From NCBI RefSeq assembly GCF_002803085.1, contig NZ_NNBJ01000009.1, positions 1-64,000 on the forward strand: a stretch of DNA of 64,000 nt, given 5' to 3'. A model generated the notes under the pieces. The model worked only from the letters and a program-made list of their open reading frames with translations, had not been told where the DNA came from and did not search any database. Origin of the DNA: Streptomyces sp. CB01201. Its GTDB lineage: Bacteria > Actinomycetota > Actinomycetes > Streptomycetales > Streptomycetaceae. A program made the translations under genes and the position numbers. Below are positions 53,251 to 61,968 of this stretch, piece after piece (the stretch's first letter is position 1; each line of letters opens with the position of its first letter).

Positions 53251-53625
53251 ATGCGTGAGTACTCAGGCAGCGTCTTCCTCGCCGACTGTCCGGCTCGGCT
53301 GGCGATCGAGATCATCGCCGACAAGTGGGCGGTGGTCGTGCTGTTCGCCCTCAGCCGCGAACCGTGCAGGCACGGCGAGTTGATCGATCTGATCGGCGGA
53401 GTCTCGCGGAAGGTGCTGACCCAGACGCTGCGGCGTTTGCAGGGGTACGGCCTGGTCGACCGTGATGCCGAGACCGGCACGCCTCAGTACGTATTGACCG
53501 ACCTGGGCCGGACGCTGGTACAGCCGATCGAGGTGCTGACGGCCTGGGCGCACGAGAACGGTGCGGCTGTGGTGGGCTTCCAGGAGTCCGGGACGGACTG
53601 CGCGCCGCCCGGGAAAGCCGGCTGA
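53251..53625 (+). CDS. HxlR-family transcriptional regulator
   Basis: The 124-aa product shows the HxlR winged-helix: CPARLAIEIIADKWAVVVLFALSREPCRHGELIDLIGGVSRKVLTQTLRRLQGYGLVDRDAETGTPQYVLTDLGRTL. The conserved Cys may sense an electrophile or redox change. The open frame starts at 53170. The ATG at 53251 fits the family start. It lies divergent, 97 bp from the deacetylase operon, which is its likely target. Confidence 0.85.
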   Translation: MREYSGSVFLADCPARLAIEIIADKWAVVVLFALSREPCRHGELIDLIGGVSRKVLTQTLRRLQGYGLVDRDAETGTPQYVLTDLGRTLVQPIEVLTAWAHENGAAVVGFQESGTDCAPPGKAG

Positions 53626-53676
53626 AGCAAGCGATGCGCAACGGGGCCGCGAGGTGCCTCCCGCCCCTTCCTGTTC

Positions 53677-53840
53677 CTACAGCCACCGCCGCCGCTTGAA
53701 GATGAAGTACGGGCTGACGTAGACCGCGGCCAGAAGCAGGATCGCGATCGGATACCCGAACCCGACCCGAGCTCGCGGATGTTCTCGAAGGTCATGCCGC
53801 AGGTGGCTCCCACCGACGTGGGTGCGGCCGCCTGCGTGGA
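53677..53840 (-). pseudogene. CorA-type Mg transporter, C-terminal remnant
   Basis: One minus frame reads VGATCGMTFENIREL, the next GFGYPIAILLLAAVYVSPYFIFKRRRWL with a stop. Together they match the last two helices of CorA (GMNFxxMPEL...FGYPxxLxxM...FRRxxWL). The frame change lies near 53766. The rest of the gene is absent. Confidence 0.7.
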
Positions 53841-54166
53841 CGCGGCGGGCGAACTCATCGCCCCGCCGGTGCCGAGATCCTCGTGGACCCCACCGCCATC
53901 GGCTCCGAGGTGGGCCTGCCCGACTTCGGCACCCGGCCAGTGTGGGACAGGAGGTCAGCTCCAACGGCCATCTCGACCAGCGACGGGACTGGCTCGGCTT
54001 CGGCCTGACGCGCACCCGCCGTCCGGAGCCGTAGGGAGCGCTCACTCGACTTCCCGACAGGTGGCCGTCCGTGGGGAGACCCAAGCCAAGTGGCCACCGG
54101 CATCCGGGCGTGGGGTGAGACCGTGCCACTGCCTCGGCCGCGCGGGATGCCGTGGTGCGCAAAAAG

Positions 54167-54217
54167 GGCAGTGCCCTGCGGGTCCCTTTCCCTTTCCGGG
54201 AGCCGCAGGGCACTGCC
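54167..54217 (-). terminator. Intrinsic terminator of the NlpC/P60 gene
   Basis: A perfect 15-bp stem (54167-54181 with 54203-54217) is followed, on the minus strand, by a run of five T residues. It lies 22 bp after the stop of the minus-strand gene at 54240. It is a rare textbook terminator in this window. Confidence 0.9.
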
Positions 54218-54239
54218 TGTCTGATCTTCTGCGCAGTGG

Positions 54240-55874
54240 TTATGCCACGCCGAGCAGCCACGGCTCGGCAGGCTGGGCCATATTGGTACCGCTACCCGTG
54301 GCCAGCCACAGCCTCCCGTCGCCGCCCTTCCACGCCACCTCGTAACTGCCGTCAGCCATCGTCACCAGCGAGGGACTGGAGGAACTGCCGTTCGTGCCGA
54401 CACCGAGCAGCCACGGCGACGCGGGCTTAGCCATGTTCGTGCCACTACCCGTGCCGATCCACAGCCTCCCGTCATCGCCCTTCCACGCCACCTCCCAGCC
54501 ACCGCCCGGCAGAGCCGCCAGCGACGGACTCGTGGTGTCAGCCACACCCAGCAGCCACGGCTCGGCAGGCTGGGCCATGTTGGTGCCGCTACCGGTGGCC
54601 ACCCACAGCCTCCCGTCGCCGCCCTTCCACGCCACCTCGTAACTGCCGTCAGCCATCGTCACCAGCGAAGGGCTGGAGGAACTGCCGCTGGTGCCGACAC
54701 CGAGCAGCCACGGCGACGCGGGCTTGGCCATGTTCGTGCCACTACCCGTGCCGATCCACAGCCTCCCGTCATCGCCCTTCCACGCCACCTCCCAGCCACC
54801 GCCCGGCAGAGCCGCCAACGACGGACTCGTGGTGTCAGCCACACCCAGCAGCCACGGCTCGGCAGGCTGGGCCATATTGGTACCGCTACCCGTGGCCACC
54901 CACAGCTTGCCGTCGCCGCCCTTCCACGCCACCTCGTAACCGCCGTTGGGCAGGGCGGTGATCGACGGGCTCGTGCCGGGGAAGACACCGAGCAGCCACG
55001 GCGCGGCGGGCTTGGCCATGTTGGTGCCACTACCGGTCCCGATCCACAGCTTCCCGTCGTCGCCGGCCCACGCGGCGGTCCAGGTGCCGTCGGTCATGGT
55101 GGCGATGGACGGCTTGGAGTTCTCGGCGACGCCGAGCAGCCACGGCGCGGCGGGCTTGGCCATGTAGGTACCGCCGCCGGTGCCCATCCACAGCTTCCCG
55201 TCGGAGCCGCGCCAGGTCGTGACGTATCCGCTGTCGGGCGTCACCGACAGGCCGGAGGAGCTGCTGCGCGGCGTGGGTGACGCGGGCGGCGTGGTGGGAG
55301 CGTTCGAGACGTTCTTGTAGCGCAGGGCGACGTAGCCCGAGGTGGGGTGCCCCTCGATCGACGTGGAGCGGATGTTCGCCTTGCTCGGGCCGTGGGTGGG
55401 GTCGTTGGTGTTCGACTCGGCGTAGTAGAGGAAATCCCCCGCCGCTTTGTCGGTCCAGCCGGCGAACAGGAAGATGTGCTCGTGGGGGTAGGCCATTGCA
55501 TCGCCGGGCTGGAGGTTGGAGAAGTCACCTACGGCAGTGTCGTAGGTGGTGTTGGGAGAGCCGTCGGCGTTGGTGAAGGCGGGTCCGCCGTCGGTGACGA
55601 CCAGGCTCTTGTCCAGGTGCCAGGCCATCGAGACGAACCCGGAGCAATCCTCCCGGTAGTCGCGGCCCTGTGGGTCGGCGGCGTACCCCTGTTGGTCGTA
55701 GGGGACGTGCTTGTCCACCCAGGTTTGGGCGCGGGAGAGGATCTCGACGGAGGAGACCTGACCGCCTATCGAGCTGGTGGCCTGGGCGGGAGCGGCCAGG
55801 GTGAGCAGGCTCGCGCCGAGGGCGGCTGCGGTGGCGAGTGCCAGGGAGACGCGGCGGTTCCTACGAACAAGCAT
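54240..55874 (-). CDS. Exported NlpC/P60-type protein with seven tail repeats
   Basis: The 544-aa product has a signal peptide (residues 1-33, cleavage near AQA) and then an NlpC/P60- or CHAP-like amidase domain to about 190: catalytic Cys77 (YREDCSGFVSMAW) and His131/His133 (YPHEHIFLFAGW). A Pro/Thr/Ser linker follows (190-214). The rest is seven near-identical repeats of about 48-51 aa, each with AWKGxDGxLWxxTGSGTNMAxPAxPWLLGV. Seven such WxG..G.LW units fit a seven-bladed beta-propeller, perhaps a glycan-binding one. It probably degrades or binds cell wall or glycans. A T-run terminator follows. Confidence 0.82.
   Translation of the reverse strand: MLVRRNRRVSLALATAAALGASLLTLAAPAQATSSIGGQVSSVEILSRAQTWVDKHVPYDQQGYAADPQGRDYREDCSGFVSMAWHLDKSLVVTDGGPAFTNADGSPNTTYDTAVGDFSNLQPGDAMAYPHEHIFLFAGWTDKAAGDFLYYAESNTNDPTHGPSKANIRSTSIEGHPTSGYVALRYKNVSNAPTTPPASPTPRSSSSGLSVTPDSGYVTTWRGSDGKLWMGTGGGTYMAKPAAPWLLGVAENSKPSIATMTDGTWTAAWAGDDGKLWIGTGSGTNMAKPAAPWLLGVFPGTSPSITALPNGGYEVAWKGGDGKLWVATGSGTNMAQPAEPWLLGVADTTSPSLAALPGGGWEVAWKGDDGRLWIGTGSGTNMAKPASPWLLGVGTSGSSSSPSLVTMADGSYEVAWKGGDGRLWVATGSGTNMAQPAEPWLLGVADTTSPSLAALPGGGWEVAWKGDDGRLWIGTGSGTNMAKPASPWLLGVGTNGSSSSPSLVTMADGSYEVAWKGGDGRLWLATGSGTNMAQPAEPWLLGVA
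54243..55229 (-). repeat. Seven-unit coding repeat, DNA nearly identical
   Basis: The tail of the NlpC/P60 gene has seven units. The pair of units starting near 54290 and that near 54587 are nearly identical over 297 bp (two blades), so recent duplication or gene conversion is likely. Confidence 0.85.
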
Positions 55875-56010
55875 GGATGTCCTCGCGGGTGTGTGGAGAA
55901 GACGGAGTGGCCGGGCGCCGGGCGGGCACGGCGTGGTTCGGTGCGTACGGGGTGAGTGGCGTGGACGGCTGTCCTGCAGGAACAGCGGTCGGCCGGACGG
56001 ACGCGATTGA

Positions 56011-56319
56011 TCAGCGGCCGGGGCTGCTCGGCGCGGGGGCCGGCGGGAGGTAACGCAGTTTCAGCAAAGGGGAGTTGCGGTAGCTGCGGGCTACCAGGGC
56101 AGCGCCGCGGCCGGTGGCGGACTGGGCTCCGGGCCCGTCGGGCGGGAGCAAGAAGAGCAGCAGGTCGAGGCGGCGGAGCCCGGTGCGGGCGCTGGCGTGT
56201 TCCAGGCCGTCCTCGGGCGTGGTGTGCGCCCACAAGGTGTCGAGGGCTTCGGCGGCTTCGGTCAGGGAGTCCGGGATGGTGCCGGGGCGGTGGTCCAGGC
56301 TGAGGTAGACGATGTCCAT
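56011..56319 (-). CDS. Small hypothetical protein
   Basis: The 102-aa product reads MDIVYLSLDHRPGTIPDSLTEAAEALDTLWAHTTPEDGLEHASARTGLRRLDLLLFLLPPD. A Leu-rich helix and a basic C-terminus are visible. I do not recognise the family. It starts 7 nt after the stop of the short exported peptide gene, so the two are probably coupled. An in-frame ATG at 56346 overlaps that gene and is the alternative start. Confidence 0.55.
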   Translation of the reverse strand: MDIVYLSLDHRPGTIPDSLTEAAEALDTLWAHTTPEDGLEHASARTGLRRLDLLLFLLPPDGPGAQSATGRGAALVARSYRNSPLLKLRYLPPAPAPSSPGR

Positions 56320-56326
56320 CAGGGGG

Positions 56327-56491
56327 TCAGCCCCACTGGAACTCATCCGGGTTCACTTGAGCCGCGGACGTGGCCGGAGCGGCGGCGACGGTCGGAGCGA
56401 CGGCGATGGTGCCGGTGACGGCCGAGGGCAACAGGGCGGCGGCGGTGAGGGCGGCAACCGCGGTGGCGACGGCAAGAGACAGGCGGATCAT
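56327..56491 (-). CDS. Short exported peptide, 54 aa
   Basis: GAAGGA precedes an ATG that opens a 54-codon frame. It has an N-terminal hydrophobic stretch (MIRLSLAVATAVAALTAAAL) and then an Ala/Thr/Val-rich part ending AAQVNPDEFQWG. A signal peptidase site after the Ala-rich run would release a peptide of about 12-20 residues. The function is unknown. It sits directly before the small hypothetical gene at 56011-56319. Confidence 0.6.
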   Translation of the reverse strand: MIRLSLAVATAVAALTAAALLPSAVTGTIAVAPTVAAAPATSAAQVNPDEFQWG

Positions 56492-56946
56492 GGTCGTTGT
56501 CCTTCACGGGGCGAGGGAACGGGACAGGGGCCGGTTCGGCGCTCCGCGGTGGCGCTCGGTCCGTTCGCCGCTGCGGGTGTTCCCCGGTGGCGATGGCTCA
56601 AGCTTCGCCGCCCGGTGGTGGCAGCGGTAGGACTTCCGCCTGTCGCCAAGGCGCCAGGCGGGATCCCGACAGGACGACAGAGCCGGGCACCCTCGATCCA
56701 GACCGGATTGTTTCGGGGCACACCTGTACAACTGAGCCAAAGCAGCGTGCTTGTCACCAGCGGAGAGGGGTGAGCCGGCGATTCGGACCGGTCGCATCAG
56801 GCTGATTGTCACCACCAAGGCATTCGACTGGTCACATGCGCTCACGTGGACGGAGTGCGCAAGGACGGACCAAGGACGGATCTAGGACGGCAGCTCTTAG
56901 CCTCGGTGTTGAGCGCAACCGCGTCTTCACGGGGGGCAACACCACC
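56492..56946. other. Gap without a recognisable gene
   Basis: This holds the promoter of the LuxR-type gene. Otherwise nothing is supported. Confidence 0.45.
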
Positions 56947-57921
56947 ATGCTTGAATCGTTGGGGCTGTCCGGCGCGGCCGCAGCCGTCTACCAGGCGATG
57001 CTCGATCGACCCGGTGCAGGGGTCGCCGCACTCGCCACCACCCTGGGCCTGACCGCCGGCCAGGTGCACGCCGGCCTGGAGGAGCTCGCCGCCCTGCTGC
57101 TGGTGCGCGCCTCTAGCCAACACCCCGGCCAGATGCGCGCGGTCAGCCCTGAAGTCGGCCTCGCCGACATGCTGGCCCGCCAGGAGGCCGAACTCGCCGC
57201 CCGCCAGGCCCAGCTCGCCGCCTCCCGCGTTGCCGTCAACCAACTGGTCGCCGACCGAGCCGAAAGCCGGACCGCCCACGGCGAACGCCTGCTCGGCATG
57301 GACGCCATCCAGGCACGTCTGGAGGAACTGGCCCGCGGCGCACGGGCCGAGTGCCTCGGCGTCCACCCCGGTACCCGCCACCGCCCCGAGGACCTGGCCG
57401 CGGCGCAGAGCGCCAACGCCGGAGCCCTGGCCCGCGGCATCGTGATCAGAAGCCTCTACCAAGAAGCCGTCCGCAACGTCCCGCACACCGTCGCCCACGC
57501 AAGCTGGGTACTCGACCACGGCGGCGAGATCCGGACCGCCCCGGTCATCCCGCAGCGCCTGGTCATCGTGGACCGCGCCCAGGCCCTCGTCCCGATCGAC
57601 CCGGCAGACACCCGCAAAGGCGCACTCCACGTCACCGAACCCGGCCTGGTCGGCGCCTTGTGCGAACTCTTCGACCAGGCCTGGGCCACCGCCGTACCCC
57701 TCGGCGCCACCCGCACCCAAGACGCCGCGACGGGCCTGAGCGGCACCGAACGCGAGCTCCTGCGCCTGCTCGGCTCCGGCCTCACCGACGACACCGCCGG
57801 CCAGCGCCTCGGTGTCTCCTCCCGCACCGTCAACCGCCTGATGGCCTCCATCATGGAACGCCTGGATGCCAGCAGCCGCTTCGAGGCGGGCATCAAGGCC
57901 GCACACAAGGGCTGGCTCTGA
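56947..57921 (+). CDS. TrmB-like/LuxR-type transcriptional regulator
   Basis: The 324-aa product has an N-terminal winged helix of the TrmB type (residues 1-65: MLESLGLSGAAAAVYQAMLDRPGAGVAALATTLGLTAGQVHAGLEELAALLLV), a central helical and sensor region, and a C-terminal LuxR helix-turn-helix (about 262-318: LSGTERELLRLLGSGLTDDTAGQRLGVSSRTVNRLMASIMERLD). Such two-HTH proteins are common orphan regulators in Streptomyces. The target is unknown. The ATG at 56947 opens the conserved start, inside a longer open frame. Confidence 0.85.
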   Translation: MLESLGLSGAAAAVYQAMLDRPGAGVAALATTLGLTAGQVHAGLEELAALLLVRASSQHPGQMRAVSPEVGLADMLARQEAELAARQAQLAASRVAVNQLVADRAESRTAHGERLLGMDAIQARLEELARGARAECLGVHPGTRHRPEDLAAAQSANAGALARGIVIRSLYQEAVRNVPHTVAHASWVLDHGGEIRTAPVIPQRLVIVDRAQALVPIDPADTRKGALHVTEPGLVGALCELFDQAWATAVPLGATRTQDAATGLSGTERELLRLLGSGLTDDTAGQRLGVSSRTVNRLMASIMERLDASSRFEAGIKAAHKGWL

Positions 57922-57928
57922 CGCCCGT

Positions 57929-58123
57929 CTACGCGGGGCGCTCATACTCCTCCCGCGCTTCCGTCGATGACCGCCCCGTCGGACCGGTCCGGGGTGGACT
58001 GGGCTGCGGACTGGCCACGGGTCCCCCACCGACGTCCTCGCGCGCGACAGCCATCGCCGCCGACAGGTCGAGGTCCAGGACGACCGCCGCCAGGTCGAAG
58101 TCCAGGACGGTGATGCCGGGCAT
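57929..58123 (-). CDS. Possible small hypothetical protein
   Basis: A 64-codon minus frame starts MPGITVLDFDLAAVVLDLDLSAAMAVARED. The Leu/Asp pattern looks coding, but there is no clear ribosome-binding site and a hairpin overlaps its start. Weak. Confidence 0.3.
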   Translation of the reverse strand: MPGITVLDFDLAAVVLDLDLSAAMAVAREDVGGGPVASPQPSPPRTGPTGRSSTEAREEYERPA

Positions 58124-58140
58124 CGCGACAAGATGCCCGG
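58116..58140. terminator. Hairpin between convergent genes
   Basis: CCGGGCATC (58116-58124) pairs perfectly with GATGCCCGG (58132-58140), in the spacer between the LuxR-type gene and the convergent phosphoesterase gene. Confidence 0.5.
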
Positions 58141-58165
58141 CCGTCCCCTCACGTGCCGCACGGCG

Positions 58166-59668
58166 TCACGAGAGTGGGATGGTCACCTCGTCCTCGACCG
58201 GCGGATCGATCTCGTGGTCGAGAGTCCCCGTCGCCGAGTGGCAGCGCAGACGGATCGAGGCAGGTGTGACGTCCAGCCGCAGGAAGCACTTGAAGAACGG
58301 CGGGCTGTACGTCGCCGAGCCCGGTGAGAAGAGCTGCGTGTAGAGCTTGCGCACCGGCAGCCGGAAACGACCTTTGCGGTCGGGTCGCCGACCTGCGCCG
58401 AGGAGACTGGCGACCAGGCGGATGCGCCGGGTGATACGAACCGGCTCCTCCTGACCGCGGATCGGCGGGACGCCCAGCCGTTCGGCGACCACCGCCATGG
58501 CCTCGGCCTCGGTCAGCGTGAAGAAGCGGGGCATCCGCAGCCGGTTCCCGTACAGCCTGCTGTAGAAGGCCAACGAGTCGCCGCGTAGCGGATAGCAGCG
58601 GAACTCGTGCTCGGTCACGTCGGCTATGGAGACCCGCGGGACCGTGTGCGTGGCGTGCATGAACGCCCCGCCACCACCGGCGACGACGTACTGGATCGTG
58701 CGCCCGCCGTCCACCCGAACGGGATACCGCTGGTAGTTGTGGATGTCGCCGCCGATCGCCGCGACGTAGTGGTGCTCCGGGTCGCGCACGATGGCGTCCA
58801 CCGTGCCTCCGCCCTCGATGGCGCACGGATGGTGCTCGCCGTCCACGTACAGCGGCGACCCTGTCACCAGGATCTTGGGCTGGTCACCGCGCGACACTTC
58901 GCGGAGCCAGCGGCCTTGTTCGGCGTCGAGGGTGCCCAGCAGGCCCGTGTCGATGCCGATGATCCGTATCGGCCCGGCGTCGATGGCCCAGTACGGGCCC
59001 GGCTGAACGGCCTGTTGGGACGGCTCCGAGCGCAACGCCCGCGCCTCGGCGAGACGGTGCTCGTCGGTGCTGCCCGGAGCGTGCCAGAGCAGCGAGCGCA
59101 ACCAGGCCCGCGTCAGGGGGCGGGGGCGCGCCTCGGACGCCAGGGTCGGCGCCTCACAGAAGACCCGCATGAAGCCCTGCAGGCCCTCGTACCAGTCGTG
59201 GTTGCCCGGTATCGCATAGATGGGCGCCGGATAGTTCTGGTACGGGCGGAAGAACTTCGTGCCGTAGTCGTCGGTGCTCCCCACTGGGTAGATCACGTCA
59301 CTGGCGAGGACGGCGAAGTCGGTGCCCTGACTGACCTTCAGGAAGCCGGGTACCACAGCGTATTGAGGATCGTCACCTTCCCCGGTGTCGCCGATGACCA
59401 TGAACGAGAAGTGGTCGGCGTCCGTGCGGCGGACGACCGCGTCGCGGGGAGCGCCTGCGGCCACGGCCTGCTCCACCCAGCGATTGCGGGTCCGGCCCGT
59501 CGGATCCCCGAACCAGGAGGCGAGGACGCCGTTTCGGGCGGCCCATAGCGTCCCGGGATTCAGCCACGACAGCTTCTCCACCCGAGCGGGCATCAGGCCT
59601 TTGTACGTGCCGAGTTGGGAGTTCCCCCAACCGGCGCCTTCTGGTGTGTCGCGTGAGGAGTGAGGCAC
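58166..59668 (-). CDS. Metallophosphoesterase
   Basis: The 500-aa product is a calcineurin-like phosphoesterase: FMVIGDTGEGDDPQYAVVP, LASDVIYPVGSTDDYGTKFFRPYQNYPAPIYAIPGNHDWY, ILVTGSPLYVDGEHHP and AAIGGDIHNYQRYPV. These give the GDxx, GNHD, G(D)xxxx and GGDxHxY metal-site motifs. A C-terminal 150-aa region (LFYSRLYGNRLRM...TIPLS) is family-specific. The substrate is unknown. The GTG at 59668 gives the PHSSRDTPEGAGWGNSQLG start seen in relatives (from memory), although the longer open frame reaches 59995. Confidence 0.83.
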   Translation of the reverse strand: MPHSSRDTPEGAGWGNSQLGTYKGLMPARVEKLSWLNPGTLWAARNGVLASWFGDPTGRTRNRWVEQAVAAGAPRDAVVRRTDADHFSFMVIGDTGEGDDPQYAVVPGFLKVSQGTDFAVLASDVIYPVGSTDDYGTKFFRPYQNYPAPIYAIPGNHDWYEGLQGFMRVFCEAPTLASEARPRPLTRAWLRSLLWHAPGSTDEHRLAEARALRSEPSQQAVQPGPYWAIDAGPIRIIGIDTGLLGTLDAEQGRWLREVSRGDQPKILVTGSPLYVDGEHHPCAIEGGGTVDAIVRDPEHHYVAAIGGDIHNYQRYPVRVDGGRTIQYVVAGGGGAFMHATHTVPRVSIADVTEHEFRCYPLRGDSLAFYSRLYGNRLRMPRFFTLTEAEAMAVVAERLGVPPIRGQEEPVRITRRIRLVASLLGAGRRPDRKGRFRLPVRKLYTQLFSPGSATYSPPFFKCFLRLDVTPASIRLRCHSATGTLDHEIDPPVEDEVTIPLS

Positions 59669-60039
59669 GGGTGCACGGTAACAACCGGTCTTCGCTGCAC
59701 CCGGAGCAGGGGCCTGCGATCCGTGGCGGGGTTCCGACTGCGGCGCCGCCCTAGTAGCGCTGAGAACCTGACGAAATGGGGTGGCAGATGCACTCCTTGC
59801 AGGGTGGCGATCTCTTGATACGTGCCGATCGTCACCGCTCTGGGCCGCGATCCGGGCTGGAGCGCCCGGGCTCGACGCCGACGACGACGTCGTGTGAATG
59901 AAGTGGGACAGTGGGCCGTCCATCTCCATCCAGCGCACGGGCGAGCATGACTGTCCGGAGGTGGTTTTAGAGGACGAGTCGGGGTCCATGGTCACCGTGC
60001 GGGTGCCGCTCGTCCCGCATCCCCCAGCGGATCCGCAGG
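59669..60039. other. Gap without a clear gene
   Basis: A plus frame from 59898 reads MKWDSGPSISIQRTGEHDCPEVVLEDESGS and might be a small regulator fragment, but it runs into shadow sequence. I do not call it. Confidence 0.35.
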
Positions 60040-60408
60040 CGGCGGAACCAGCGCCGGTGGGCAGAACGCGCGGGCGAACGTGCGCTCCACGACCCAGTGT
60101 TGGGCACCGAAACCCGAGCCGTGCTCGATGCCCCGGCGGGCAATCACCGGCTTCACCCGGAGAGCCCAGACGAGGCGCCGGTACTTGTCTTGGTCGTATC
60201 TACGGTCTCCAGCCCCGGTCCACCCGGCCAGGCGGCGCCAGCAGGTCGTGCCCGAGCCGAAGCCGAGTTCCTGCGGCTGGTGCTCCCAGGACGTTCCGTG
60301 CACAGCACGATCAGGGTGCCCTGCGGACTGGTTCTGGGCATGGATTCACTCGGATCCAGAAAGCGGGAAGAGCGCCTCCTGGTCCGCGACCACGAGGGTG
60401 TCAGCCAT
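60040..60408 (-). pseudogene. IS5-family transposase with stop and internal deletion
   Basis: From the ATG at 60408 the minus frame reads MADTLVVADQEALFPLSGSE, a TGA, then GHPDRAVHGTSWEHQPQELGFGSGTTCWRRLAGW, and jumps directly to YDQDKYRRLVWALRVKPVIARRGIEHGSGFGAQHWVVERTFA. The first block is the N-terminal region and the second the C-terminal region of an IS5 transposase. The catalytic middle is deleted in frame. The element is dead. Confidence 0.78.
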
Positions 60409-60442
60409 GGCTCCGCGCCTCGCTGCATCCATGGCAGACACC

Positions 60443-61057
60443 TCAGGTGATCAGGCCGGCGCTGGTCAGCCAGATGTGTTCGCAGGTCGAAGCTGCCTTC
60501 TGCAACTCCTCGCGGGACTCTTGCGAGGCGTGGTAGAAGGTCCGCTCGATCATCCAGCACAGGACCCGTGCCACCGCCGGAGCATGATCTGGTGCGGTGC
60601 CGACCTCGACGCCGGCTCGTTCCAGGACGGCGGTGATGGCTGTGATGAACAGGTCGGCTGTGTGGTTCCACAGTTCGCCGATCTCCGGCACGGTCAGCGA
60701 CAGGTCGATCGCCGTGCGCATGACCAAGCCGTGCTCGTTCCACAGTTCGACCGTGCGCTGCATGGCTGCTGCGATGGCCTGGCGTGGTTCGTCGGTCTGC
60801 GCGGTGACTCGGGACCGTTCCCACAGGTGCTCGACAGTCCGGGCCACGAGCGCGGTGACCACTTCTTGCTTGGAGCCGAAGTAGAAGTACAGGGCGCCGC
60901 GTGTGATGCCGGCGCCCTGCGCGATGTCGCCGATGGTCATGGCGTCGTACCCCTGTTGCGCCAGCAGGGATTCGCAGGTGTCGAGGATGGCCCGCTCCCG
61001 GACGTCACCTTTGCGTTCGGTGGTGCGTCGGCTCCGGGCAGGGTGGTGGCCGGCCAT
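60443..61057 (-). CDS. TetR-family regulator downstream of an SDR gene
   Basis: The 204-aa product has the TetR domain at about residues 15-60 (ERAILDTCESLLAQQGYDAMTIGDIAQGAGITRGALYFYFGSKQEVVTALVARTV), with a C-terminal ligand domain (WMIERTFYHASQESREELQKAAS). The ATG at 61057 shares 1 nt with the SDR stop (TGATG), so both are co-translated. It probably controls the SDR operon from the promoter at 61909-61975. The start at 61108 in the open frame is unlikely. Confidence 0.86.
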   Translation of the reverse strand: MAGHHPARSRRTTERKGDVRERAILDTCESLLAQQGYDAMTIGDIAQGAGITRGALYFYFGSKQEVVTALVARTVEHLWERSRVTAQTDEPRQAIAAAMQRTVELWNEHGLVMRTAIDLSLTVPEIGELWNHTADLFITAITAVLERAGVEVGTAPDHAPAVARVLCWMIERTFYHASQESREELQKAASTCEHIWLTSAGLIT

Positions 61058-61908
61058 CAGAGCTGAGCGCCCTCGGCGAAGTCGGTCGTGCGGGAGAGCG
61101 TCTCCCACGCGCGGATGTCCTCGTCCACGGCCGTGCGCGCGGCGGTGACCAACCGCAGCGCGTCCGAGCCCAGGACGAGGTGGGCCGGCGGCTGATCGAC
61201 CGACGCGATGTGTACGACGGCGTCCCCGGCCCTGGCCGGATTCCCCAGCTGATTTCCGCTGGCCTTCTCTCGCGCTTCGCGGACGGGGGTGAACTGCTCG
61301 TCATAGTCGCCGATGGACCGCGCAGCGCGTGTCATGGACCGTCCGGCCCAGTCAGTGCGGAAGGACCCGGGCTCGATCGCCGTCACGTGGATCCCGAACT
61401 GTGCGACCTCCTTGCCCAGCGCCTCCAGGATGCCTTCCAGGGCGAACTTGCTGCCGCAGTAGGCGGACATGCCCGGCACGGCCATAAGGCCGCCCATGGA
61501 GGTGACGGCCATCAGGTGTCCACGGCGGCGCCGACGCATGTAGGGCAAGGCCGCCTGCAAAGTGGCCACCGCCCCGAAGACGTTGACCTCGAACTGCCGC
61601 CGCACGTCACTCAGCGGGGTTTCCTCGAAGATGCCCTCCAGGCCGTAGCCGGCGTTGGCGATGACGACGTCCAGGGGGCCGACGCTCTGCTCCACCTCCG
61701 TGACCACGCTTGAGACGGCCACGTCGTCGGTCACATCCAGGATGCGTCCGTGGGCAAACCCAGGCCTGGTCGCTTCGAAGGCCCGCAGATCCTCATCGGA
61801 GCGGACCGTACCGACGACGGTGTGCCCGGCGGCCAGGGCGGCTTGGGCGAATGCACGCCCCAAGCCCGTGCTGACGCCGGTGATGAGCCAGTTCTGGTTC
61901 CCCATCAT
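61057..61908 (-). CDS. Classical short-chain dehydrogenase/reductase
   Basis: The 283-aa product is a classical SDR: WLITGVSTGLGRAFAQAALAAGHTVVGTVR (NAD(P) binding), LDVVIANAGYGLEG, AVTSMGGLMA (Ser) and SAYCGSKFALEG (catalytic Tyr/Lys). It resembles the 17-beta-HSD-like oxidoreductases. GGAGG precedes tandem ATGs. It is co-translated with a TetR regulator. The likely substrate is a small ketone or alcohol, unidentified. Confidence 0.88.
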   Translation of the reverse strand: MMGNQNWLITGVSTGLGRAFAQAALAAGHTVVGTVRSDEDLRAFEATRPGFAHGRILDVTDDVAVSSVVTEVEQSVGPLDVVIANAGYGLEGIFEETPLSDVRRQFEVNVFGAVATLQAALPYMRRRRRGHLMAVTSMGGLMAVPGMSAYCGSKFALEGILEALGKEVAQFGIHVTAIEPGSFRTDWAGRSMTRAARSIGDYDEQFTPVREAREKASGNQLGNPARAGDAVVHIASVDQPPAHLVLGSDALRLVTAARTAVDEDIRAWETLSRTTDFAEGAQL

Positions 61909-61959
61909 TCCTCCAGAGAGGTCGCGCGAGGAGCCGGGATGCCCCTTGCAGCAAAGTCT

Positions 61960-61968
61960 ACATAGTGT
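61960..61968. promoter_or_regulatory. Weak palindrome in the SDR-TetR promoter
   Basis: ACATAGTGT (ACA-n3-TGT) lies 52 bp before the SDR start, in an unusually A/T-rich stretch. It could be a regulator site. Short and unproven. Confidence 0.3.
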
